From positions 5,146,001 to 5,210,000 of the forward strand of contig NC_057318.1 of the NCBI RefSeq assembly GCF_000687475.1: a stretch of 64,000 nucleotides of DNA. The letters run 5' to 3'. Shown here one piece after another: positions 11,972-22,030 of the stretch. Under the pieces are notes generated by a model that did no database searches, had not been told where the DNA came from, and saw only the letters and a list, made by a program, of their open reading frames with translations. The position numbers and the translations under genes are program-made. Source of the stretch: Ustilaginoidea virens. Lineage: Eukaryota > Ascomycota > Sordariomycetes > Hypocreales > Clavicipitaceae. Numbering within the stretch: position 1 is the first letter of the stretch; every line of letters starts with the position of its first letter.

Positions 11972-13393
11972 GTATGAAGTGTGTGTCGAGCTTGATAAAA
12001 AGAAAAAAGATCAAAATAAAAAAGGGCGTCGCGAAAGCGGGCTGGTGACCCCCCCTCCGCCCCCAGGGTCAGGTCAAGCCAGAATCCTGGCAAGTGAAAC
12101 AGTCCGGGACTATGGTTGCCTTGATGAATCGATCATGGTCACAAATGACGAAGAGGACTGGTTGGGCGGTGCTTTTCGATGCAACACCAAGAAGCAGGTG
12201 AGCCGAAGATGAAGCTCTAGGATTACGGGTTGCTGATATGGAAGCCGAAGCAATTTAAATAGACTGTGGACCTGGGAAAGCGCCGACTCGACCCCGAAGA
12301 ACAAAGCCTTGCCACTTGAAGGGAGTCTTTGGAGGGGGGTGAAGATTCTCTTGCTTGGTCCTTTTCGTCCCTTTTCGTCCGGGGGGGGAGGGGAAAGGAG
12401 TCAGTCAAGCGAGGCGACTTGACTTGACTTGACTTGAGCCGACCCGAGTCGAATCGCCGGTGGGAATGAAGATGTACTGGGAAAGCGCCAGAAATAGCTG
12501 GACGATGGGGAGAGAGTCGCAAAGTCGAAGTGAACAAGTGAGCTGAGGCGAGGAGCAGATTTGTGACGGGTGAAGTTCTGAAAACCTAATCACCTCTGGT
12601 AAGTCCGTGGCAGGTACGCGAGGTTAGGGTGCCAAGTGCCAAGTGCCAAAAGCCAGGTGCCAGGTGCTCGTGTGCCGAAACGTTTGTTGGTTGGCACGGA
12701 CCTTGGGACAGTCAAAGGAACGGAGTAGGAGGGCAGCGGTAGCTCGGTCGATCTAACAGGCTTCTGAGTCTTGATTGCGAATAGGCGGTTCGAGGCTCGA
12801 GGTGGTTAGCGATTCGGAAACCAACCAACCGGTCGCGGCTTTGGCGACTTGGAACGAATCCTTGCTTGCCAGGGTATAGCAGCGTAGGAGCAAGCACTGG
12901 TTAGGCAAGGGTTGACAGGTACGGTACGGTACAGTGCGCGGCACGCAGTAACGTATTGCGGAGAGCCACCCAAGACAGACAGACAGACAGACAGACGTCT
13001 TCCAAGCTCTGGCAGTGGAAAAGGGCTGGTCAGCCAACTGGTATCTGTGCCGGACCGAGAGAGAAGCTGGTGGCTTGACGTCGACGGAGCGAGCATGCAG
13101 ACAGACTCCAGACAGACTCCAGCTCCAGAGCTCTCGGGAGGGGGGTGTGGGTGGCAACTGGTTGGCGCGATGAGATGAGTGCGGAGTGCGGACGCCAGAG
13201 TACTTGCACGGAGTACAGAGAACGGAGAACGGAGTAACGGCCGCTGAATAAGGCTGGGGGAATGCGGATGGGAAGCCAAGAATTGTCTGGCAAACGTGGC
13301 GGATTTATTTGCGTCGTGCGTCGTGCGTCGTGCGTTAGACTGACTAGAAACTAGAAGGAGGCGGAGGCGAAGGCTCAGGCGGCTCAGGCAAGC

Positions 13394-13432
13394 ATGGCAT
13401 GGCATGGCATGGCATGGCATGGCATGGCATGG
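13394..13432. repeat. (ATGGC)n pentanucleotide array
   Basis: About eight perfect copies of ATGGC in non-coding DNA. Confidence 0.9.
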
Positions 13433-14230
13433 GGTTAATCAACAGCAATAATAAATGGGTTGGCCCAAACGGCACAGTGCTGGCCTGGGCAGCGCAGCGC
13501 AGCGCAGCACGTGCGGGAAAGAAGGACCGGAGGTGGACGGACGTGGAGAGATTGCGGGAAGGAACATTCAAGTGAAAGCAACCAGCATGAAATGTCCAGG
13601 GCCTAAAGGGGTGGGTTGGTCAGTTGGTCAGCAGGGCGCTGCCAGGCTGGGCAGGGCCAGGCATTGATCAACGAACCAACTACGGAGTACCTAGCTACAT
13701 GTATGTACCCAGCACCCAGCACATTGCAGCACACTGACTGCGCGGCCTCGATTCCTCCAGTCTTGTTCCGCCTAGCCAACTACCTTAGGTACGTACTCCG
13801 TACAGCAACCAGCCTGGCTGGGCTGGGTCAGGTCAATGTCAGGGAGGGCCGCCAGCCCGCCAGGGGTCAGGGACCACCCAGCCGCCAATACGTGCCAGGG
13901 GCCAGTCAGTGGCTGGCGTGGCTGGCTGGCTGGGCCGGCTATAGTCAATGGCCAGGTCACGGCGAAATGGCGGAATGGCGGAATGGCGGAATGGCGCTGG
14001 TATTGGTATGTATTGGCGGAATGTTTGGGTCCCTTGGTGCCGCGTTGCCTCTCACTGGTGATGGTGACCGAGGGCAAAGTCCCCAGGATATGATATGATA
14101 TGATATGATATGCCAAATGCCAGATGCCAGATGCCAGATGCCAGATGCAAGAGGAGCACAGATATGGTCACGTTTGTGGCGTCGACCGCGTGACGACATC
14201 AGCTTTGTCCGTGGTTGACGTTTGGTCCCC

Positions 14231-14270
14231 AGTCCAGTCCAGTCCAGTCCAGTCCAGTCCAGTCCAGTCC
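14231..14270. repeat. (AGTCC)8 pentanucleotide array
   Basis: Eight perfect copies followed by degenerate AACAGAGTCC copies. Confidence 0.92.
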
Positions 14271-15010
14271 AACAGAGTCCAACAGTCCAGTCCCAGCCTA
14301 GTCGGTGTGCTTGGTGTTGTTGTGCGCATTCTTGTTGCGCTTGCTTGGCTGATGAAGGCTACAAGGGGTCAACTGCCTGCTGTGCTGGGCAGCAAGGTGG
14401 AAGATGTGGAAGATTGGGCGTGAGGCTTGTTGGCAACTGAATTCCGAATGGCACCAGCCACCCCACCTTCAGCCTTCAGCCTTCAGTTTGCTGATGGCGT
14501 GGTGTTGCGTGGCGTTGCGTGGCGCGGCAGGCCGGCCGAGGCAGGATGGAAGCATATCTTGACTTCCTCTGCCTTTGACTCCTGACTCCTGACTCTCCGA
14601 CCAGACTCTTTGAGCCGTCTTGCCGTCCACTGCGCCCCAGGAGCACCCCACCGCACGTTATTCCCGAGAGTTTGGTGCTGCGCGCGCAGCCGGCATCAGG
14701 GGGCTTGCGAATCAGAAACAAGCGGGGGGTTTTTTTTTTTTTCTTTTCTTTTTTTTTTTTCCCCCATGTGGTTCCCACGCCTTGTCCTCCTGTTTGTTAG
14801 TGATCTACTAACAAAGAAGCAGGGACAAAGCGATTCTGTTCTTCTTTCTGCGCTCGCTCCTTCCCGCCCCCTTTTTTTTTTTTTTTTTTTTTTTGGCGTC
14901 TAGTGTCTCGTCAGGTGACGTTCTGCCTCGAGTGAGAAGTACCGAGTACCGAGTACCGCGGGCACTGGGCACGGCACTGGGGAATCGGGGTATGGCTGGC
15001 CAAGGAAAGG

Positions 15011-15043
<33 letters not shown>

Positions 15044-15852
15044 CCAAGAGCTGAACGTGCAGAGCTACGTACAGAGCTGAACGTACAGAAGCATCAGCAA
15101 GCTTCGAGAGCATCATTCATCCTTGACCCCAGCTTCTCCGTACCCCTGCTGATCAAGTGCATTTGGTGCATTTTGGCAAGGATGGCGCGAGTGGTAACCC
15201 TGCCTGACCTGCCGTGCCGCGTTGCACCTGCCACCCACCACTTTTTGGGGGCTTGGTTAATCGTAAAACAGCAAGCATGTCCAGCCACGGCTACGGCTAC
15301 CTCGGTCAGCCACGTGGTTCAGAGCAGCATGCAACATGAAAGATCGTCGAGTTCAGTACAGTGTACAGAGAACACCTTGACACCTACAGTTAGGTACCTA
15401 CCTTACCTAACCTAACCTACCCCATGGATTAAAGGCGTCAACGGTGTAAGATGAACAAATTCCAGCATGACATACTCCGTACACTGGGCTGGCCTGATGC
15501 CAGTCGAACATGGGCGGTGTGCGCCTTTTCTTTTTCTTTTTCTTTTTTTAAAAATCTCCTCCTTTCTTCTTCTTTTGCCCAATCCGGCGTGCAGTAGGTA
15601 CCTAGGTAGGTAGGTAGGTGTCTAGGGCACGGTCCTTGTCCCTAATCAAAGAGTCTCTTGGAAGCAATTCGGAAGTCTAGCCATTTCAGGACAACTGATA
15701 CTCATCCAAAACGTTGCCAAGGAAATCATCGCCCCGTGATGGAACAGAGTCTCATCATGGACCAGACCTGTTGGACGCCAAGGTACCTGGCAAGTCTCTA
15801 TCTTAGGGTTAGGTACCTAGGTACCTAGGTACCTAGTAGGTTGGGGCCTTGA

Positions 15853-15915
15853 TATCGCAGTACATAATACCCAATAAAGTCACACATTGAGTGGCGTCAC
15901 ACTTTTGGTGCAACA
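15853..15915 (+). repeat. Left LTR of the TRIM
   Basis: 63 bp, identical to the right copy; ends in GTGCAACA immediately before the primer-binding site. Confidence 0.9.
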
Positions 15916-15929
15916 GTTATGAGCCCGGG
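15916..15929 (+). other. Primer-binding site (half initiator tRNA-Met type)
   Basis: GTTATGAGCCCGGG abuts the left LTR. Its reverse complement contains the CAT anticodon flanked as in fungal initiator tRNA-Met. The first 13 bases recur in the Copia derivative near 21.6 kb. Confidence 0.75.
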
Positions 15930-16161
15930 AGGGAAGGTCTTACCAAAACCTGTAACTTCCTAATATCTGTGCAAATTGCACGTGGGTCAAGGCTGTAGGT
16001 TCGAATCCTGGTCAGATCATTAGTAACCAACCACACCCAAACCCAGTAGCTAAGCTCTAAAAAGTGCTATAATGGGGTTATGCACTTAAGAAATATTCCC
16101 TTAATGTAGTGAAGTGTATCAGCTTACTACCTATTGACCTAGCTAGCAAAACTGGGGGGTG

Positions 16162-16224
16162 TATCGCAGTACATAATACCCAATAAAGTCACACATTGAG
16201 TGGCGTCACACTTTTGGTGCAACA
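16162..16224 (+). repeat. Right LTR of the TRIM
   Basis: 63 bp, identical to the left copy; preceded by a G-run purine tract and followed by the CTTGA target duplication. Confidence 0.9.
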
Positions 16225-16229
16225 CTTGA

Positions 16230-18451
16230 CACTCACCAAAGTCCGGCGGGCAAGGCCAGGCCTGTGCTTGCTCCTTCCTTTGGAGCTGAACTTCCAATAT
16301 CAATCCTGGTCTTTACAGACCATTTCTTCCTCGACAAGCCGATAGCTAATAGCTAATAGCTGGTAGCTGGTAGCTGGTAGTAGCTAGTAGCTTCGAGCAA
16401 CAAGTCGAGGAACAGGATTATACCCGTTTCTGCGAGCAACCCAAGAGGAACACGTTGTTTCCGACTTCAGCCTCGGCATCCCTGCCATCACCACTGTCCA
16501 TTTCAACATGCTGTGCAACCGACGATTTCTGAATCCAAGTCCATCTCGGAGGGCGCGCAGGGAATAGGATGACCACCCTCGGTCATGTTTTCGATTCAAA
16601 GCCGGAGCAGCATGACGTGTTCAAGGCCTCGGGCATGTCCACCACCTTTTCCGCTGTGTCTGGTAGCTTCTTTGCCAACACTTGTCGTCTCGCAAAGAGA
16701 AAGGTGCAGGAAGAAACAACATCATCTATCTACACGAGCTCAATGTTCACCATGGGAAATTCGTCGAGTTTCCATGCTTGCCCTGCTCCACCTTTACGAG
16801 AACAACCACCCTCCGACAGACTGGCACCCTCTGGGTCCCCATCCGTTTACGGTTGACGAGACGGGCTCGAAAACCAGAGTCGCACACACACACACACACA
16901 CACACATCAACTCCGCTGCAGCAGAAAAGCATAAAGCGGCAAAGACAGATTTTCTCGACAGCGCAATAAGCCAAACATACCATTCTCGACCTTTCTTTTT
17001 TTTTTTTTCTCTTTTCCCCCGCTGCAAAAGTGGCGTACACCGGGGGAAGAAAGGCTCCTTGAACGTCACGTCACCTCTTTCCAGCAATCGCCACATGTTG
17101 CGACATGGCATAAACTTGCTGAGGGCCGTAATACGCCATTTGTCGCCAATCGGTTGGTGACAGCAGCTCGTGACGGAGTCCCTGTCACACACGTGGAGCT
17201 TCTCGTGCCAAACGCAAATAGAGCGCCGTTTATCAGGTGGTGGCGTGGACGCGTTGCGCGGTGTAAAGCGAGCAGGGTCATGGCTCGTGGCTCGACGTGC
17301 ACCAGCCTGCAATGACGCATGCAGATTGATATTGGAGATGGTCATGGAGTAGTCGGTACTCCCTCCACACTCCGTACTCGGTACTGTCGTCAGATTTTGC
17401 CGAGTTGTTGTTATGTGGCGGCTCCAAACCCTCCAGCCTCCAACACATAGACTCGCCAAATTCATCGCCTGAGACGTCCGTCGTACATGGAAGGGGCCGA
17501 CGATTGATGATTGGCGTTGGTGAATGGTTGGGACAAGAATCTCGCTCAGCAAGTGCGGGGCGGGCTTCCCGTGGCCATGAGCCCGTGCCCCTGTCCTGGC
17601 TCTTGCTCTTGCTCTTTGCCTTTGCTCTTGTCCATGTCCACCCACCCGACAGGTGGCCAAACATGACATCGAATACAAGTGCATGCAGGTTGGCCGCCGA
17701 GCCGCTCGGTGAAGGATGAACGCGGTGCGGCTGCGAGGGGACAGAAGGGGGGGGCCCAACTCGCCCTCGGGATACTGCTTCAGCAAAGCTGCGTCGGTCA
17801 AGGATAACTATGCATGCCGTCATCTTATTCCGAGCCCACCCTGGGCTCCTGGGCTCCCGGGCTCCCGTCCACCATGTCCAAAGTTGCGACGACGGGATGG
17901 GAGATTACATTTTTTGGTTGGGGGTACTACCGTGGCCTGTCTGTCTATGCATGCCAGGCACTTGTCGCACCCAAGCAAGCCATGCGCAAGGGCGCGTAAA
18001 CGATGAATAAGTGGCTTGGCTCCCGAATCCCCGACGTTGCCGTTTAGACCTGTTCAATGCGTCACTTGACAAGTAGGGACTGCTTCTTCGTACATGGGAC
18101 AGGATTGGATTCATCGTGGATGCTCCTGCATTGCTGGGTGTGCCCGATCCAGACTCTCCCCAGACGCCAAACTGTCGCATGGAACAAGCCGTCATCACTG
18201 TCGAGATGCGCCCGAGTATTTGTGCAACACCAATTGACTCCGACAAGTAAAAAAAAATAATAAAAAAAGATCTTCGCCCCCGAGCGGCCAAAAGGGCTTT
18301 CAATTAAATTAGCATTTACCATGATGACCACCACGTTTTGCCCCAAATCGTTTCAAATGATCCAACTTTTCATTGTGCAATCCCGGGTTTTTTTCATGTG
18401 AAAAAACAAAGCAACGTGAAATTCTTCAATGCAAAAACTCCACATCTATTT
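16230..18451. other. Intergenic region
   Basis: No gene can be supported. Several overlapping open frames of 60-335 codons exist on both strands, but they run through CA repeats (16885-16906) and a poly-T tract and show no recognisable protein. TAGC(T/G)(A/G)-type repeats lie at 16338-16390. Confidence 0.5.
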
Positions 18452-19905
18452 TTAGGTGACGGTATATCCACCGTCGACACGAAGATCTGCGCCAGTGACA
18501 TAGCTGCTGGCATCAGACAGCAAAAAGGTCGCTGGACCCATAAGGTCTTCGGGTTGACCCATCTTGCCCTGAGGGATGAGAGACACCCACTTCTGCTTGA
18601 GATCGGCTTTTTCATCCAGGATTTTCTCGGTGCTGCGAAGGGTGTCGTGTTATTTCTAGCTTCTTCTTGCTTCCCCGCTTGGGCAAACGATCCTCTCGAG
18701 ATGGAAAGAGGGAAGCAGAAGAAAACTTACAGCGCAGTCATCATGTACCCGGGGGAGATGCAGTTGACCCGAATGCCAGCGTGAGCCCATTCCACAGCCA
18801 GTGAGGCGGCCAAGTGACGAATACCGGCCTTGGCGGCGTTGTACGGGCTAGGGGGAAATCAGTGAAGCGTCAGCAGGTCGACTGATGCGGCAGAAACCGG
18901 GCGACGAAACGGAATTCCTCTTTTTTTTGCTTTCTTTCTTCTTCTTCGAATGCGACACGATAAATAGAGCAAGACGAAAGGGGGGCGGGAGTCCCAAACT
19001 TACGCCTGAGGCTGGGGGACGTTGACAATGGCACCAGACATGCTGCCAATCATGACGATGCTACCGGGGGCTTTGCGTGCCATTAAGTGCCGAGCAATGG
19101 AGGTGGCAAAGAGGTAGGTACCGTCGACGTTGACGGCCCACAGCTTGCGCATACGATCAATGGGGTAGTTGACGGCTTCAAAGTTCTCAGCGAAGCCGGC
19201 AGAGGTGACGAGGTTGTCGATTTTGCCGTGCTGCTCAACGATCTGGGCGACGCAGGATTCGACAGACTCGGGGTCAGAGACATCGGCGTAGTGGGCCGTG
19301 ACGTTGGGAATGCTGGTGACGCATCTGAATGTTGGCCATGGCCCGGAAGGCAGACGGGCGGCAAAGAAACATGGGGGACGACTGAGACAAACCGTTGGGC
19401 GCTGGGGTTATCACGGTGAAAGGCCTCGGTGAGCAACCGAGTCTGTTTCTGAGCCTCCTCCTCTGACGGCGAAAACGTCAACGACGGCATTCCCCGACCG
19501 AGTCTGAGGAAAAAGAATAAATGGAGACGACGTACTGTTCATGTCGACGAGGGCCACGTCGGCCCCAGAAAAGACCATTCCCTGGGCCATGACGAGCCCC
19601 AGCCCCCGAGCACCGCCCGTGACGACGCCGACCCGGCCGTCGAGCGAGAAGCTGGGAAGGGTGGGCTTGACAAACTGTCCGCCGGTGCCCAGGACGGGCT
19701 TGCTGGAAGGCAGGTCGTGCTCGGCGGGATGCTCGACCTCGATTTCGGAGTCGGTGCGAGCGTACTTGCCGGGCTTGTCGAGGCGAGGAGGCACATTGTG
19801 CAGGTTGCGCGAGGACGCGACGGACGGCCGCAGAGCGGGCACCCAGGCGCTGCGTGCGGCGCTGCGTAATCGTGGGACGACGCCGGCGGTGAACCTGGCT
19901 GCCAT
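18452..19905 (-). CDS. SDR-family polyol dehydrogenase, probably D-arabinitol 2-dehydrogenase-like, mitochondrial
   Basis: Five exons on minus: 19905-19536, 19462-19393, 19312-19004, 18847-18731, 18632-18452; 348 residues. Introns of 73, 80, 156 and 98 bp all have GT..AG ends and keep frame. The NAD(P)-binding motif TGGARGLG is at residues 96-103. The catalytic Y252-x3-K256 lies in PYNAAK, with Ser about 13 residues upstream (IGSMSG). The C-terminus [15 protein letters not shown] is typical of classical SDRs. The overall pattern resembles fungal proteins annotated as D-arabinitol 2-dehydrogenase (ribulose-forming) or sorbose-reductase-like. A basic, Ser/Arg/Ala-rich N-terminus ([20 protein letters not shown]) of about 35 residues looks like a mitochondrial presequence. 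Substrate specificity is inferred from family resemblance; xylitol, mannitol or sorbose activity is possible. Confidence 0.9.
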
Positions 19906-20879
19906 TGTATGTAGCTGGCGGGGGTGAATGGCCCGAGTTGACGAGATGGCCAGACTAGACGAGCTTGCTTGGGAGGCGGAATACTCCTGGCTGTCTTGGA
20001 CGAGAGGAGGAAGGGGGGGGGGGGGGCGAGAAATGGGGGGAAAAGTAGGAAAGGAAACAAAAAAAAAAAAAAAAAAAGCGAAGGCACCAGATGGCAGGAT
20101 GAAACGCGGCGCGTGGGTTTATATCTCCATGGGCCGCGCTTGGCCCTTGGTTCTTTCCTTGTTTCGGAGCTCTCAAGCTCTCCCCCGCGATCACGTCGCC
20201 CCCGAGGCCGGCGGACGAGCTGCGGGCAACTGCTACTGGTCCAGGAGGCAAAGGGGGCCCCCGCCATTGGCGTCTGCGGGAGCGGGGGGTGGGAAAAGTG
20301 GGGGCGAGATGGCAGGCGGGGAGTGGCAAGCGGGAGGTGGCAAGTGGGAAGTGGCAAGTGGCAGGTGGCAAGTGAAGGTGGGCAAGTGGCCAGTGGGGCA
20401 AGTGGTGAGACGGGATGGACCATTGCATGCAGGCAGGGCGATCGAACTCTAGCCTCGCGCGAGCGCCTACCAAGCACAGACTACTATGCAGATGCTATGT
20501 ATGTAGTAGACTGGGTCAGCAAAGCGAAAAAGTGGCCTCGATGCATCCTGCGTGGCGACGGCAAAAAGAACGGGGGATACGAGGAGGCCAAAAAAAAAAA
20601 AAAAAAAAAAAAAAAAAGGAAGCCGCCCAGCTTCCAAATGACGGCGCTCGTCCAATCATGTCTGGTGCCCCGTGTTTCCTAGTCCTGGTCGCCTATGTAT
20701 GTATCGAACAAGCGTACATGACATGACGGCTCGCTGCTCACCGCAGCTGCCAGCGGTCAGTCACCGGCTGCCGTCCCAAATGAATGCTCTTCCAGTCTTG
20801 CAATGCGGCTAGCTGTTTGACGCAGCGTCCTGCTGCTGCCGCTGCTGCTGCCGCACAAAACCCCCTCAACACGGGTGTA
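19906..20879. other. Promoter and intergenic region of the SDR gene
   Basis: No gene is seen. It holds poly-A tracts near 20062 and 20590, and an imperfect GTGGCAAGTGGGA repeat at about 20311-20402. A Copia element is inserted at its far end. Confidence 0.55.
20311..20402. repeat. Imperfect (AAGTGGCAGGTGGC)-type tandem repeat
   Basis: GTGGCAAGTGGGA/GTGGCAAGTGGCA words are repeated with small variations over about 90 bp in the upstream region of the SDR gene. Confidence 0.7.
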
Positions 20880-20939
20880 CCTTTTATCGCGGTGTGCGGG
20901 GCTCACTAGCAAAGGTGCATAACAGTCCTCGATTGCTAT

Positions 20940-21461
20940 CTAACAAGGGCGAGTTGTGCTCCTATATATAGTGCTCTCGACTGGTGCTAGGGTAATCTGG
21001 ATTTCCCTAATAAATTGGCGTAGCGAAAAGCGCTGGTTATCGTGACGCTCTTCCAGGGATCTACGTATGATCTTGTAACGTAAGGGGTGCAGCGTGTTTG
21101 ATATCCATATTTCTATGCTAATTGAGCGTGCGAGATATAAATCATATTCGTCTTTTACATTCTTATATTGCAGGAATTCTAGTTGGCAGATATCCTTGAG
21201 TGTCATGTCCTCCATGCCTTGATGTTGACGGTATTGCGCAATATGAGCAGCAATTTGCCGATAGTTAGGTATGGGCGGAGCATCACGAAGGTCAGACTCA
21301 TGATCTGGCTTATTAGGGTCAATTGTCTCCCAGAACCCTATACTTCTGGCGTTGTTCTGCAGGAGGGTATACCAATCTTCCCATTGATCATGCATTAGTA
21401 GCTTGACCGCCGTTGTCTTAAAGGAATAAAAGGAATAGCCGGCCCATTTGAATTGATCCAT
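20940..21461 (-). pseudogene. Gag N-terminal fragment of a Copia element
   Basis: An ATG-started frame of 173 codons begins MDQFKWAGYSFYSF and contains W-E-D-W-Y and DLYLARSISIEIW-like segments of the type found in the N-terminal part of fungal Copia gag. The last dozen or so codons (..STIYRSTTRPC) lie in the 3' LTR remnant, so the natural C-terminus is lost by the deletion. No zinc knuckle, protease, integrase or reverse transcriptase is present. Confidence 0.7.
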
Positions 21462-21619
21462 TGTATGCTCGGGTTGAACAAATGCAAGAGGATGTAACAG
21501 ATATAGGGGTTATTGAGTATAATAATCAGTGTAGGGGGGTAGTGTAGCAGTGTGTTGCTATAACAAATGATAGTACGCAGTGGAAATTACAGGATGCAAG
21601 ATCCTTCCGGGCTCATAAC

Positions 21620-21890
21620 TATCGCGGTGTGCGGGGCTCACTAGCGAAGGTGCATAACAGTCCTTGATTGCTATCTAGCAAGGGCGAGTTGTGCTCCTAT
21701 ATATAGTGCTCTATATCATATCTAGCATACATATGTGATAGTACACATGAAACAAAGGAGAACTGCGCTAAAGGCCTATCTAGTATGGACTTACGCATAA
21801 GTCTTACGTGGCCTTTGCTACATACGCATCCTACAAATGAGTGGACTAGCTCTAGTGGAGCGTTGGTAGTGCCTCCGATATGGTGCGACA
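21620..21890 (-). repeat. 5' LTR of the Copia derivative
   Basis: 271 bp. In coding direction it begins TGTCGCACC and ends CACCGCGATA. It contains a TATATATAGG segment that could serve as a TATA-like box, given in minus orientation. Confidence 0.8.
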
Positions 21891-22030
21891 CCTTTTACAC
21901 GGGCCGCTGGTTCCGCCCGGCCAGAGGCCGGCTGGGCGTGTTTTTGAGCTGCGGGTCTGCCGGGAGGGGTGGGGGGAGGGGGGAGGGGGGAGATCGAGCA
22001 GATGGAGCGTTTCGGGCGGGGTCAGGCGGG

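Larger units (their letters stand above)
11972..15847. other. Gene-poor, tandem-repeat-rich intergenic region
   Basis: No convincing gene is seen in 3.9 kb. It carries many short tandem arrays: GACTT at 12419, GACA at 12973, ATGGC at 13394, AATGGCGG at 13969, ATATG and CCAGATG at 14088-14148, AGTCC at 14231. It also has long T and A tracts near 14729, 14871 and 15010, and TACGGAGTA and CCTAGGTA words. Frames that appear open follow the repeats. Confidence 0.6.
15848..16229 (+). mobile_element. Terminal-repeat retrotransposon in miniature (TRIM), intact
   Basis: Two identical 63-bp direct repeats (15853-15915 and 16162-16224) enclose 246 bp. The pair is bounded by a perfect 5-bp duplication CTTGA (15848-15852 and 16225-16229), as expected of LTR-element integration. 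Directly after the left repeat stands GTTATGAGCCCGG, complementary to the anticodon region of initiator tRNA-Met (GGGCTCATAAC). This is the same kind of half-tRNA primer site as used by Drosophila copia. A purine-rich AAAACTGGGGGGTG tract stands just before the right repeat, as a polypurine tract should. There is no coding capacity. LTR identity suggests recent insertion. LTR ends are TATCGC..GCAACA, an imperfect inverted pair. Confidence 0.88.
20880..21895 (-). mobile_element. Internally deleted Copia-type LTR retrotransposon
   Basis: Perfect 5-bp target duplications CCTTT (20880-20884, 21891-21895) bound a 1,006-bp element. Reading on minus: a 271-bp 5' LTR (21890-21620, ends TGTCGC..GCGATA), a primer site GTTATGAGCCCGG at 21619-21607, a gag-like frame, then only the last 93 bp of the 3' LTR (20977-20885). 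The 93-bp parts of the two LTRs differ at three positions, all transitions. The whole pol region, the end of gag and 178 bp of the 3' LTR are missing, so the element is not autonomous. It ends about 135 bp from the stop codon of the isovaleryl-CoA dehydrogenase gene. Confidence 0.88.

Noticed and set aside
13394..14270. CRISPR-like array
   Set aside because: Units are 5-8 bp without unique spacers; simple tandem repeats in a eukaryote.
15964..16025. Functional tRNA gene
   Set aside because: B-box is perfect but no anticodon arm or A-box can be placed, and the segment lies inside the TRIM.
16569..16856. 95-codon open frame on plus as a small secreted protein
   Set aside because: No signal peptide, no cysteine pattern, no intron support.
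16794..17801. 335-codon open frame on minus
   Set aside because: Runs through a poly-T tract and CA repeat, gives low-complexity ends (KKKK, CVCVCVC) and no recognisable domain or intron pattern.
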